Positions 35,858 to 43,921 of a DNA stretch of 64,000 nt are shown here, in pieces (position 1 is the stretch's first letter; every line of letters starts with the position of its first letter). Source of the stretch: Anaerolineae bacterium. GTDB taxonomy: Bacteria; Chloroflexota; Anaerolineae; Aggregatilineales; Phototrophicaceae. A program made the translations under genes and the position numbers. Location of the stretch: NCBI GenBank assembly GCA_025055175.1, contig JANWYT010000002.1, forward strand, positions 62,001 to 126,000. The letters run 5' to 3'. The notes beneath the pieces are model-generated. The model ran no database searches. It had not been told where the DNA came from and saw only the letters and a program-made list of their open reading frames with translations.

Positions 35858-36408
35858 AGCAACAGCGCCTGACGATTCTCCTGGGGCTTGTCTTTGTGGT
35901 GCTGGCCTTCTTGGTGCTTGGGCCTGCGCTGAACATGCCCGCGACTTCGACTGCTGTGCCAAGTGCAGAGACGGTTCGCTATGTGTATGATTGGCCTGCC
36001 GAACAGATATTGGCGCTGGTGGTGGATGTGCGCGGTGTTGCTCCGATGGAGCTTCAGCGTGAGGCAGGTGTGTGGTTCTCGCCTGCAACTCAAGCCCTCG
36101 TCGATCAACAGGCCGCCGAGGGCGTGGCCCGCACTCTGGCGCAGCTGCCCATCCTCAGCCAGTTGGATGAAGTTCCACCTGAACGCTACGCCGAATTTGG
36201 GCTGAGCCGCGAGAGCCTGCAAATGTTCATCCAAGTGGTGCGTACCGATGGCACGCCCCATGCTCTGGTCGTTGGTGATCGCGCGCCTGACCAGCGCAGC
36301 TATTATGTGCTGGTAGACGATCGTCCACAAATTTACCAGGTGCTGCGCGATCCGCTAGAATTTTTGGCCTTCGCAGCCAGAGATGCCGAACAGCGGGCCA
36401 ATCGTTAG
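35854..36408 (+). CDS. DUF4340-like protein (short form)
   Basis: 184 residues: an N-terminal membrane helix (LTILLGLVFVVLAFLVLGPAL) and a single extracytoplasmic beta-rich module. 'EQILALVVDVRGVAPMELQREAGVWF' and 'EVPPERYAEFGLS...FIQVVRTDGTPHALVVGDRAPDQRSYYVLVDDRPQIYQV' match the DUF4340 repeat, which is usually present two or more times in a protein of 300-500 residues, so this is a one-module version. It overlaps the GldG-like gene by 4 bases; DUF4340 proteins commonly follow GldG-like genes. Last gene of the ABC operon. Confidence 0.75.
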   Translation: MKQQRLTILLGLVFVVLAFLVLGPALNMPATSTAVPSAETVRYVYDWPAEQILALVVDVRGVAPMELQREAGVWFSPATQALVDQQAAEGVARTLAQLPILSQLDEVPPERYAEFGLSRESLQMFIQVVRTDGTPHALVVGDRAPDQRSYYVLVDDRPQIYQVLRDPLEFLAFAARDAEQRANR

Positions 36409-36582
36409 GATCGACCAAGCAGCGGCAGACGCCATCTGGATACTAGGCGATATGCCCTTGATAGTCTGAGCTTGTGTTGTCTTCTCAGAGAAGCTCGTCG
36501 CGCTGTGCGCAGGCCAACCGATGATGACGTGGCAAAAGCCTATTTCTTCAGTGCATGGACTAGCGCATCGGTCTTCGTTAAC

Positions 36583-36611
36583 TTGACAAGGAATCGAAAC
36601 AGCGCTAAAGT
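36583..36611 (+). promoter_or_regulatory. Distal promoter of the sigma factor gene
   Basis: A perfect TTGACA (36583-36588), a 17-base spacer and TAAAGT (36606-36611). A transcript from here would have a leader of about 200 nt before the sigma factor start codon. Confidence 0.6.
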
Positions 36612-36753
36612 GAACGTTTGCCCCGTTATGGTTAAATTACGCAAAGAAAAACACAGTTCGGTTGTGTACTACTCATAGTTTCCACGCCGTGCAGCTCACC
36701 TGAACGTCAGAATTAAAGTATGAGATTGGCTTGTTGCGAATGTTTTGGTTCTC

Positions 36754-36783
36754 TTGGTCGTCAACGCCGCTTCAGGATATACT
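36754..36783 (+). promoter_or_regulatory. Proximal promoter of the sigma factor gene
   Basis: TTGGTC (36754-36759), an 18-base spacer and TATACT (36778-36783), giving a leader of about 28 nt. Two promoters would allow the housekeeping sigma factor to be expressed under different conditions; neither has been tested. Confidence 0.45.
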
Positions 36784-36818
36784 GTGATAAGCGGTGATGG
36801 TCTAACGGGTAAAACGAG

Positions 36819-38054
36819 ATGAGTACAGTGCAAACAATCTCAAAAGAACAACTGCGCGCTCAATTGATCGCCAGGGCCAACAAACAGGGCTACATCACCT
36901 ACGATGACATCATGGCAGCTATGCCCGATTTGGAGCGCGATGTTGCATTGCTGGACGATATCATGGACGAGCTTCTGGAAGCTGGGATCGAAGTCGTACC
37001 GAGCGTTCAGAACTTAGAAGAAGTGTCCGACGAACCCTTCGGCACAGAATTTGGCGCTGAGGAACTGGACGAAATTGAGCTGGCGCTCAAGAACGACGAC
37101 CTCATCGATGATGCCGGCTACCAGCAGGCTCTTGATACTGATGACGTGGTGGGCCTTTACCTCAAAGAAGCGGGTCGCGTGCCGCTGCTGACGGCCGAAG
37201 AAGAAGTCTCCCTGGCGAAGCGCATGGAAGCTGCTCATTGGGCTAAGTGCAAAATTGAGAGCCAGGGCGAAGACGAGATGTCTTGGTCTGAGGAACAGGC
37301 TCTACGTCAGCTCATCCAGGATGGTGAGGTGGCCCAAGAACACCTCATCCGTGCCAACGCGCGCCTGGTGATTAGCGTGGCCAAGAAGTACATAGGTCGT
37401 GGCGTGCCGTTCCTAGATTTGATTCAAGAGGGCAACATCGGCCTGATTCGCGCTACCAACAAGTTTGAGTATCAGCGCGGCCACAAATTCAGCACCTATG
37501 CCACTTGGTGGATTCGCCAGGCTGTGAGTCGCGCTGTTGCTGACCAGGGCCGCACAATCCGCGTCCCTGTCCACATGGGCGATCAGCTGAACCGTATGCG
37601 CCGCGTGCAGCTCCAATTGCTGCAAGAGCTGGGACGCGACCCCAAGATAGAGGAACTGGCCGAAGGCATGGAGACGACGCCAGACAAAGTGGAAAACCTG
37701 CTGGAGATTTCGCGCCGTCCTGTCAGCCTAGAGACGCCTATCGATGACGAAGGTGACTCGACTTTTGGTGATTTCATCGAAGACATCAACAGTCCAGCGC
37801 CAGCGGAAGAAGTGGCCAACCATCTGTTGCAAGAGCAAATTCAACAGGCCCTGGACAGGCTGCCTTCGCGTGAAGCTCAAATCCTGCGCCTGCGCTACGG
37901 CTTGGCCGACGGTCGCGTCTACACGCTTGAAGAAGTGGGACAGACGATTGGCGTCACCCGCGAGCGCGTGCGTCAGTTAGAGGCTCAGGCTCTCAATCGC
38001 TTGCGCCAGTCCTCTGCTCATGTCATTCTGCGCGACTACCTGTTTGAGAGCTGA
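36819..38054 (+). CDS. Primary RNA polymerase sigma factor (RpoD/SigA family)
   Basis: 411 residues. A region-1.1-like N-terminus ([34 protein letters not shown]) is followed by region 1.2 ([31 protein letters not shown]), region 2 ([77 protein letters not shown]), region 3 and region 4 ([49 protein letters not shown]). The complete region 1.1 and intact RpoD box make it the housekeeping sigma factor or a very close paralogue. Chloroflexota often have several; this window cannot decide whether it is the essential copy. Confidence 0.9.
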   Translation: MSTVQTISKEQLRAQLIARANKQGYITYDDIMAAMPDLERDVALLDDIMDELLEAGIEVVPSVQNLEEVSDEPFGTEFGAEELDEIELALKNDDLIDDAGYQQALDTDDVVGLYLKEAGRVPLLTAEEEVSLAKRMEAAHWAKCKIESQGEDEMSWSEEQALRQLIQDGEVAQEHLIRANARLVISVAKKYIGRGVPFLDLIQEGNIGLIRATNKFEYQRGHKFSTYATWWIRQAVSRAVADQGRTIRVPVHMGDQLNRMRRVQLQLLQELGRDPKIEELAEGMETTPDKVENLLEISRRPVSLETPIDDEGDSTFGDFIEDINSPAPAEEVANHLLQEQIQQALDRLPSREAQILRLRYGLADGRVYTLEEVGQTIGVTRERVRQLEAQALNRLRQSSAHVILRDYLFES

Positions 38055-38056
38055 TT

Positions 38057-38854
38057 GTGGCGCGCAGCACGCCTCACCGCGCATCCCTTTCTCTGCTGGG
38101 GTCTTCGACCCTGGTGGGATTAGGCCTTGTCCTGCTATTGAACAGCTTCATGCTGCTAGGGGAGGTGCAGCTGGGCAGCCTCTGGCCTCTGGCTCTAGTT
38201 GGCCTGGGCCTGCTCGTGTTGGTGCGCGGCGACCTCGCTCCCAACGATCAGACTCGTCGCTTCAGCATTACGCGCGGCAGCGTGCAGTCTGCTACCCTGG
38301 AAATTAGCGCAGGCGATGTTGATGTAACGCTGATGGCTTTGCCCGTTGAGCAGCAGGAAAGGCTGGTGGTTGGCAGCTTTGCTCTGGCGGCACGACCCGC
38401 GCTCTCAGTGAACGACACTCACGCTCTTGTGCGCATGGATCGCGCTGAAGTGGGCTGGAACAGCCTAGCAGAGTGGGAAGTGCGCCTGGCCCAGAACGTT
38501 CCCTGGGTAATCTACACCAGTACCTCAACAGGCCAACAGATTATCGACCTATCAGAGCTAGTATTGGCGCAAGCTCATCTGGCCAGCGGTATTGGCGCAA
38601 TTCGTCTGGTGCTGCCGCGCGAATTCCTAGAAGGCGCGTGGGTACAGGTGCGCGTTAATTTGGCTGTGCTGACCATCAGCACGCCGCTTGGGCTGCGCGT
38701 CTTGGTGCAGGCTCAGGGCCGCTTTTTGCGTCTGAACGCCGATCCTGCGCGCTATCAGCTGACAGCCGAGGGCTGGCGAAGCTCGGCAGACGAAACGCTG
38801 CCGCTGCTTCGTGTGCAGATCAGCGGAACATTTGGTGACGTGCGCCTCGTCTGA
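38057..38854 (+). CDS. LiaF-like membrane-anchored protein
   Basis: 265 residues starting with GTG three bases after the sigma factor stop. Two hydrophobic segments (SLLGSSTLVGLGLVLLLNSFMLLG and WPLALVGLGLLVLVRG) form the LiaI/LiaF-type N-terminal hairpin, followed by a beta-rich domain with repeated short strands (SATLEISAGDVDVTLMAL, GIGAIRLVLPREFLEGAWVQVRVNLAVLTI, VQISGTFGDVRLV) as in the DUF2154/LiaF C-terminal fold. In Firmicutes LiaF restrains an envelope-stress kinase, but no two-component system is next to this gene. It is probably co-transcribed with the sigma factor. Confidence 0.65.
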   Translation: MARSTPHRASLSLLGSSTLVGLGLVLLLNSFMLLGEVQLGSLWPLALVGLGLLVLVRGDLAPNDQTRRFSITRGSVQSATLEISAGDVDVTLMALPVEQQERLVVGSFALAARPALSVNDTHALVRMDRAEVGWNSLAEWEVRLAQNVPWVIYTSTSTGQQIIDLSELVLAQAHLASGIGAIRLVLPREFLEGAWVQVRVNLAVLTISTPLGLRVLVQAQGRFLRLNADPARYQLTAEGWRSSADETLPLLRVQISGTFGDVRLV

Positions 38855-38863
38855 GAAGTCCCT

Positions 38864-39409
38864 ATGCTCAACTTTGTCATTCGCGATGCTCTGCCGGCCG
38901 ACATAGCCGCCTGCCTGACGCTAGAACACGGCTACGAGACCGATCAGGTGTGGCAGATGACGATCCAAAACGAAGGTAGCGCTTGGCGCGTCTTGTTCCG
39001 CACCGAACGCCTACCGCGCACAGTGGAAGTGGATCAACGGGGAGACGCCGAGCGCATAGCTCGTGTATTGGAGGCGCAGCAGGGTTTTTTCGTAGCTTGC
39101 ACCAAAGAAGACGACGCTATTCTGGGCTACGCTCTGGCGTCCTGTGATCGTGTGACGGGTCACAGCGTGGTGCATGAGTTGGTCGTCGGCCAGGCCTTCC
39201 GCCGCCGCAAAATTGGCACGCGTCTGCTGAATGTAGTGCGCCGCTGGGCTACGGAGCGTGGAGCAGTGCAACTTTGTTTGTACGTTCGGACGCACAACTT
39301 CCCCGCTATTCAGTTCTGCCAGCGTCAGGGCCTCAGCTTTTGTGGCTACAACGATCAGTATTTTCAGGCAGGTGACATCGCGGTATCCTTTGGCCAATCC
39401 TTGCGCTGA
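38864..39409 (+). CDS. GNAT family N-acetyltransferase
   Basis: 181 residues. The N-terminus MLNFVIRDALPADIAACLTLEHGYETDQVWQM is followed by FVACTKEDDAILGYALASCD, the acetyl-CoA-binding strand and loop VHELVVGQAFRRRKIGTRLLNVVRRWATERGA (R-R-x-x-I-G-x-x-L, a canonical Q/RxxGxG/A variant) and the closing LYVRTHNFPAIQFCQRQGLSFCGYNDQYF. It is closest in pattern to amino-group acetyltransferases of the RimI-like type, but the target is unknown. Between the LiaF-like gene (9-base gap) and the 7TM sensor gene (19-base gap). Confidence 0.8.
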   Translation: MLNFVIRDALPADIAACLTLEHGYETDQVWQMTIQNEGSAWRVLFRTERLPRTVEVDQRGDAERIARVLEAQQGFFVACTKEDDAILGYALASCDRVTGHSVVHELVVGQAFRRRKIGTRLLNVVRRWATERGAVQLCLYVRTHNFPAIQFCQRQGLSFCGYNDQYFQAGDIAVSFGQSLR

Positions 39410-39428
39410 AAAGGCCCGAAGTATCGCT

Positions 39429-41369
39429 ATGGAACAAGTGATTAACGAATTCTTGCAGGCAGCCAGCGAGGTGTTGGCGTCTGCTATCGTCGTGCTGACT
39501 GTTTCGCTGCTGCTCTACAACCTCTCGCGCAATCTGGGCAATCGGGTGGCCCGCACCAGCGGCGCTGTGCTAGCCTGCGTTACGCCGCCATACGTTGCTG
39601 ATGTGTTCATCTCGCTTGGCCCAAGTGTCGCTGCAACAGAAGCAGCTCTGCGCCTCCAGTGGATTGGCATTGCACTCATGCCAGCAGCTCTCTTTCACTT
39701 GTCTGACGCCTTGCTGGCGACGACTGGCCTGCCTTCGCGCGGCCGCAGGCGGCGCGTGATCCGCCTGTTGTACTTGCTCAGCAGCGCCTTTCTCCTTTGG
39801 GCTGCTCTCAGCGACGATTTGATTCGCGTAGTCAACAGCCGCGCGGGCGCGAGTCTGCAAGCTGGCCCTTGGTTGTGGCTCTTCATCATCTACTATGTCC
39901 TCATTGCTTGGGTGACCTTCATCAACGTCAACCGCGCGCGTCTGCGCTGCCTCACCCGCAGTGCTGAGCGGCGTATGCTCTACTTGCAAGCTGCCATCCT
40001 CACGCCGGCACTGGGTATCTTCCCCTTCTCGGTGTGGTTGTCGCCAGAGCAAGCTTTCTCGTTGCCAGTGTCGCTGCTCATCATCCTGGCAAATGGGATT
40101 GTCGTTGCCATGCTCATCTTCCTGGCTTATCCGCTGTCATTCTTCGGTTCAGACCAACCAGATCGCGTCGTCAAAGTGGATTTGCTGCGCTTCTTGTTGC
40201 GTGGGCCAGGGACGGCTCTGCTCGCGTTGGTGGTCATCGTGTTTAGCACGCGCGGCACGCGCATTTTAGGCCTAGAAGGCATTGACTTCATCCCTTTCGC
40301 AGTGGTGACAATTATTCTGGTCTGGCAGTGGTTCATTGCGCTGGCCCTGCCTTATGCTGAAAAATGGCTAGTCTATCGCGATGAAGATGATGATCAGATG
40401 AGCAAGCTTCAGGACTTAAGCGACCGTATGCTAACGCGCAACGACATGCTTCAGCTCATCGAAGCTACACTAGAGGCAAGCTGCAACTATCTACGGGTGG
40501 CTAACGCCTTCGTAATCGGCTTGTCACAAGGAGGAATGACGCTCATCCGCAGCGTAGGTCAACAGCCATATAGTTCTGAGCAGCTCCAAGTTCATCAGCA
40601 AGCTCTGTCCCAGTTAACCAATAGCATTACCCTGCAAGCTCGCGATCCGCGTTTGCTGAGCTTTGAGGATTACTACATCATCCCGCTCTACAGTCCGCGC
40701 CGTCAAGCCCAATCCAATTTGCTGCGCCTGATCGGCCTGTTTGGACTGAGCAACGGCACAGAGCCGAGCCAAGACAGCGCTGAGATGGGACAGATGCTCC
40801 AACGCTTCATCCGTCGCTTAGAGCAAACGCTAGATGACTTGCTCCTACAAGAGGAAATTTTCGCAGCGCTTGAGGGCTTACTGCCTCAGATCAGCACGAC
40901 GCGCGCGCGCGCCGATGCTATGGAATACAAGCCAGGCCGAGAAGCTTTCAGCGAAGAAGCGACAGAAGAAGAATGCCAGGACGAGGTATATGAGCAGGTG
41001 CGCGCGGCGCTGCGCCACTACTGGGGTGGGCCGGGCATCAGCCAAAGCCGTCTGCTCGATTGGCGCGTGGTGCAGCAGCGTCTGACCGACTACGAGACGC
41101 CGGTGCAGGCTCTGCGTGCTGTCTTGCAGGAAGCCATTGACAAGCAGCGGCCAGAGGGCGAGCGCTCTATGACCAGTCCTCAGTGGACAATCTACAACAT
41201 TCTGATGTTACGCTTCATCGAGGGGAAGAAGGTGCGCGACGTGGCGCGGCGCATGAGCCTGAGCGAACCTGATCTGTTCCGCAAGCAGCGTATCGCCATA
41301 GAAGCGCTGACCCACACCCTACGCGCTCTGGAACAAGAAGCTCGCCAGACTGTGCAGAATCCTACTTGA
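39429..41369 (+). CDS. 7TM membrane sensor-like protein with C-terminal helix-turn-helix
   Basis: 646 residues. Nine or so hydrophobic segments in residues 15-310 resemble the N-terminal 7TM module of Chloroflexota histidine kinases and diguanylate cyclases (AIVVLTVSLLLYNLSRN, LQWIGIALMPAALFHLSDAL, LWLFIIYYVLIAWVTFINV and others). A GAF-like soluble segment follows (about 320-480: DLSDRMLTRNDMLQLIEATLEASCNYLRVANAFVIGLSQGG), and the end has a helical region with a putative helix-turn-helix, 'EGKKVRDVARRMSLSEPDLFRKQRIAIEALTHTL'. No kinase, GGDEF or phosphatase motif is visible. The start is the ATG at 39429; the longer open frame to 39258 overlaps the acetyltransferase gene. Confidence 0.65.
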   Translation: MEQVINEFLQAASEVLASAIVVLTVSLLLYNLSRNLGNRVARTSGAVLACVTPPYVADVFISLGPSVAATEAALRLQWIGIALMPAALFHLSDALLATTGLPSRGRRRRVIRLLYLLSSAFLLWAALSDDLIRVVNSRAGASLQAGPWLWLFIIYYVLIAWVTFINVNRARLRCLTRSAERRMLYLQAAILTPALGIFPFSVWLSPEQAFSLPVSLLIILANGIVVAMLIFLAYPLSFFGSDQPDRVVKVDLLRFLLRGPGTALLALVVIVFSTRGTRILGLEGIDFIPFAVVTIILVWQWFIALALPYAEKWLVYRDEDDDQMSKLQDLSDRMLTRNDMLQLIEATLEASCNYLRVANAFVIGLSQGGMTLIRSVGQQPYSSEQLQVHQQALSQLTNSITLQARDPRLLSFEDYYIIPLYSPRRQAQSNLLRLIGLFGLSNGTEPSQDSAEMGQMLQRFIRRLEQTLDDLLLQEEIFAALEGLLPQISTTRARADAMEYKPGREAFSEEATEEECQDEVYEQVRAALRHYWGGPGISQSRLLDWRVVQQRLTDYETPVQALRAVLQEAIDKQRPEGERSMTSPQWTIYNILMLRFIEGKKVRDVARRMSLSEPDLFRKQRIAIEALTHTLRALEQEARQTVQNPT

Positions 41370-41394
41370 CATGCAGAACAATTCCCGTTAATCT
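41366..41394 (+). promoter_or_regulatory. Promoter of the trp/aro supraoperon
   Basis: A perfect TTGACA (41366-41371) overlaps the stop codon of the upstream gene; a 17-base spacer leads to TAATCT (41389-41394), a weak -10. Transcription would start just before the T-box leader. Confidence 0.5.
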
Positions 41395-41417
41395 CTAGCT
41401 AATTGCATATGTGACCT

Positions 41418-41692
41418 TCAAAGACGTTGAACCAGAAGAGTAAATCTTCTACGGTGTACAGAGAGCCGTCGGGTGCTGTGAAGACGGCACACACGAGATG
41501 ATTGAATGGGCTGGGGAGTCGCGCAGTAGAACAGGCTGATAGCCCTAGTAGATTGCGACGGAAGCGCACCGTCATCATAGCGCAGGGTATACCTCAGCGA
41601 TGAGCGTACCCCAGAGTGCAGCCCCTGGGCTGAATCAAGGTGGCACCGCGGGAAGACATTCTCGTCCTTGACCGATTGTTAAGGGCGTTTTT
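41418..41692 (+). promoter_or_regulatory. Tryptophan T-box leader (tRNA-Trp-sensing attenuator)
   Basis: The stem I start 'GACGTTGAACCAGAAGAGTA' is followed by the specifier loop GAA-TGG-G, where the codon TGG at 41507-41509 specifies Trp. The conserved T-box AGGTGGCACCGCGGG is at 41638-41652; its TGGC (41641-41644) complements the 3' GCCA expected of tRNA-Trp. The antiterminator closes TCAAGG (41635-41640) with CCTTGA (41666-41671). The competing terminator pairs CGTCCTT (41663-41669) with AAGGGCG (41681-41687) before TTTTT. Uncharged tRNA-Trp would favour read-through into trpE. Base-level boundaries of stem I are approximate. Confidence 0.93.
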
Positions 41693-41712
41693 CTATTCTG
41701 GAGCTAGTGCCG

Positions 41713-43227
41713 ATGGTCATCACCAGCAGCGAACGCAGCGATATCAAGCCGAGCCGTGAAACGCTAGCAGCCCTCTTTGAGCAGGGCGACCTCGTACCTG
41801 TCTACCGTACCCTGCTCGCTGATCTAGAGACGCCGGTGAGCGTCTTCATGAAACTCACTCAGTCGGGCCAGATGGCCTTCTTGCTGGAGAGCGTGGAAGG
41901 TGGCGAGCATGTCGGCCGTTATTCGTTCATCGGCGTCAATCCGCGCGCCTGGCTGAGGGTTTATAGGGGGCAAGCTATCTTTCAAGAAGATGGACAGGTG
42001 ACTGAGCGCCCTCTTGCGCTTGGCGAGGACCCGTTACACGTCTTGAAAGCGCTGATGAGCCGCTATCATCCTGTGCGCATAGCGGGCTTGCCGCGCCTGG
42101 TGGGCGGAGCAGTGGGCTACTTGGCCTACGACGTGGTGCGCTACTTTGAGCGCCTGCCCAACACTGCTCAGGACGAGCTAGATGTGCCAGAAGCAGCGTT
42201 CATGTTCCCAGATACTTTGGTTATCTTCGACCACGTCAAGCACCAGCTTATTGTGTTGGCCAACGCTTACAATCACGACGGCAATCCTGCGGCTGCTTAT
42301 CGCGACGCGGTGCGGCGAATCGATCAAATCGTTGTGACGCTAGGCCAGCCTTTGCCCTCCGTGCCGCTGACTAGCGCGCCGCTAGACGAGCCTCTCATCT
42401 CTAACATGCGTCAAGAAGACTTTGAGGAACGCGTGCGCCGCGCTAAAGACTACATCCGTAACGGCGATGCCTTCCAGATCGTCCTCTCGCAGCGCTTCTC
42501 GCGGCGCACCAGCGCTCCACCGCTGCAAATCTACCGTGCATTGCGCGCCCTCAATCCTTCGCCCTACATGTTTCTGTTGCGCTTCAGCGACGATTTGACC
42601 CTAGTAGGTGCTTCGCCGGAGATGATGGTGCGCCTGGAGGACGGCATCGCCAGCAATAGGCCGATTGCAGGCACGCGCCGCCGCGGCAAGACAGAAGCAG
42701 AAGACCAGGCTTTAGCGGAAGAACTGCTCAATGATCCTAAAGAGCGCGCTGAACATGTCATGCTGGTGGATTTAGGGCGCAACGATTTGGGGCGGGTGTG
42801 CGACTATGGGACGGTGCGTGTCCCGCAAATGATGTTCATTGAGCGTTACAGCCACGTCATGCACATCGTCAGCCACGTGCAGGGTAAGTTGCGCGCCGAT
42901 ATGGACGCCTTCGATCTGGTGCGCGCCACCTTTCCGGCTGGCACGCTGAGCGGCGCGCCGAAGGTGCGCGCGATGGAGATCATCGAAGAGCTGGAAGGCA
43001 CGCGACGCGGCCCGTACGGTGGTGCAGTGGGCTACTTCAGCTTTGATGGTTCTATGGACATGTGTATTACTATTCGTACCTTGTTCATACGTGGGGATCG
43101 CGTCTATATTCAGGCAGGTGCAGGAATCGTCGCTGATAGCGACCCTGCCGCTGAGCATCAAGAGTGCGTCAACAAGGCTAGCGCCCAGGCAGAAGCTGTG
43201 CGCTACGCTGAAAGAGGACTTCTGTGA
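41713..43227 (+). CDS. trpE: Anthranilate synthase component I
   Basis: 504 residues from the ATG at 41713, nine bases after GGAG; the GTG at 41707 is too close to it. It makes anthranilate from chorismate with TrpG. The N-terminal Trp-binding region shows 'LVPVYRTLLADLETPVSVFMKL' and LLESVEGGEHVGRYSFIG (the LLESx10S feedback site). The chorismate-binding domain has RNGDAFQIVLSQRFSR, PSPYMFLLRF, PIAGTRRRGKTEAEDQALAEELLNDPKERAEHVMLVDLGRNDLGRVC and the C-terminal YGGAVGYFSFDGSMDMCITIRT with QAGAGIVADSDPAAEHQECVNKA. First gene of the supraoperon. Confidence 0.97.
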   Translation: MVITSSERSDIKPSRETLAALFEQGDLVPVYRTLLADLETPVSVFMKLTQSGQMAFLLESVEGGEHVGRYSFIGVNPRAWLRVYRGQAIFQEDGQVTERPLALGEDPLHVLKALMSRYHPVRIAGLPRLVGGAVGYLAYDVVRYFERLPNTAQDELDVPEAAFMFPDTLVIFDHVKHQLIVLANAYNHDGNPAAAYRDAVRRIDQIVVTLGQPLPSVPLTSAPLDEPLISNMRQEDFEERVRRAKDYIRNGDAFQIVLSQRFSRRTSAPPLQIYRALRALNPSPYMFLLRFSDDLTLVGASPEMMVRLEDGIASNRPIAGTRRRGKTEAEDQALAEELLNDPKERAEHVMLVDLGRNDLGRVCDYGTVRVPQMMFIERYSHVMHIVSHVQGKLRADMDAFDLVRATFPAGTLSGAPKVRAMEIIEELEGTRRGPYGGAVGYFSFDGSMDMCITIRTLFIRGDRVYIQAGAGIVADSDPAAEHQECVNKASAQAEAVRYAERGLL

Positions 43228-43252
43228 ACCTGTTTATGAAAGAGGATTTGAC

Positions 43253-43921
43253 ATGACTTTGAAAATGCTGGTTTTCATTCGTCCGGGAGAAACGGACTGG
43301 AATCGCAGTGAGCGTTGGCAGGGTTGGGTGGCTGTGCCGCTGAACGAACGTGGTCGTGAACAGGCTCACCGTCTGGCGTCTTTTGTGCGCACCCTGGGTA
43401 TTTCGGCTCTTTACACCAGCGATCTACGTCGCGCTGAGCAGACCGCGCAAATCATCGGCGAAGCCCTGGGTCTACAACCCAAGTCTGACGAGCGTCTGCG
43501 TGAGCGCAACATCGGCGCTTGGCAGGGCCTCACTCATGCTGAGGTCGTCTCTTGGTATGAAGATCAGTATCTCCGCCTGCGCGAGGATCCAGAGGGCTAC
43601 GTTATTCCCGGTGGCGAGTCGCGCGCCCAAGTGGCGGAGCGCGTGCGCGCTTTCTTCGCAGAGCTGATGGCGCAAGATGTTGGCGAGGTGGTCTGTGTCG
43701 TCAGCCATACGCTGGCTATTCATACCATCCTGAGCGACTTGGTGGCGGGATATGACATGTACAAGTATAGCCTGCCCAACATCTCGGTGACGACCATTCG
43801 GCGTGCAGATGAGAATAGCCCCTGGCAACTCACGATGATAGGTGATGTTACTCACCTGGAAGGCATTCCCAGCTTGGTTTCGATTGATGACGCAGTGCGT
43901 GAACGGAGTCACGGCGTATGA
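43253..43921 (+). CDS. Histidine-phosphatase-fold protein with RPGE in place of the catalytic RHGE
   Basis: 222 residues with the phosphoglycerate-mutase-like fold: FIRPGETDWNRSERWQGWVAVPLNERGREQAHRLA, YTSDLRRAEQTAQIIGEALG, DERLRERNIGAWQGL and VVCVVSHTLAIHTILSDL. Residue 11, the phospho-accepting His of the RHG motif, is Pro, while the other pocket residues (R10, E13, the LRERNIG Glu and the SH His) are kept. Phosphatase chemistry by the known mechanism should be impossible; a binding or altered role is inferred. It sits between trpE and trpG, overlapping trpG by 4 bases, so it is co-translated with the anthranilate synthase subunits. Confidence 0.8.
   Translation: MTLKMLVFIRPGETDWNRSERWQGWVAVPLNERGREQAHRLASFVRTLGISALYTSDLRRAEQTAQIIGEALGLQPKSDERLRERNIGAWQGLTHAEVVSWYEDQYLRLREDPEGYVIPGGESRAQVAERVRAFFAELMAQDVGEVVCVVSHTLAIHTILSDLVAGYDMYKYSLPNISVTTIRRADENSPWQLTMIGDVTHLEGIPSLVSIDDAVRERSHGV

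Larger units (their letters stand above)
36409..36818. other. 410-base intergenic region before the sigma factor gene
   Basis: I see no gene I would defend here: an open frame at 36472-36678 has no family features and runs across the promoter elements. The region holds two candidate promoters for the downstream sigma factor gene (listed separately) and no recognisable terminator for the upstream ABC operon. It is more AT-rich than its surroundings in the stretch 36570-36760. Confidence 0.6.

Noticed and set aside
36472-36678. A 68-codon open frame between the ABC operon and the sigma factor gene
   Set aside because: No motif, no ribosome-binding site, and it spans the TTGACA/TAAAGT promoter of the sigma factor gene.
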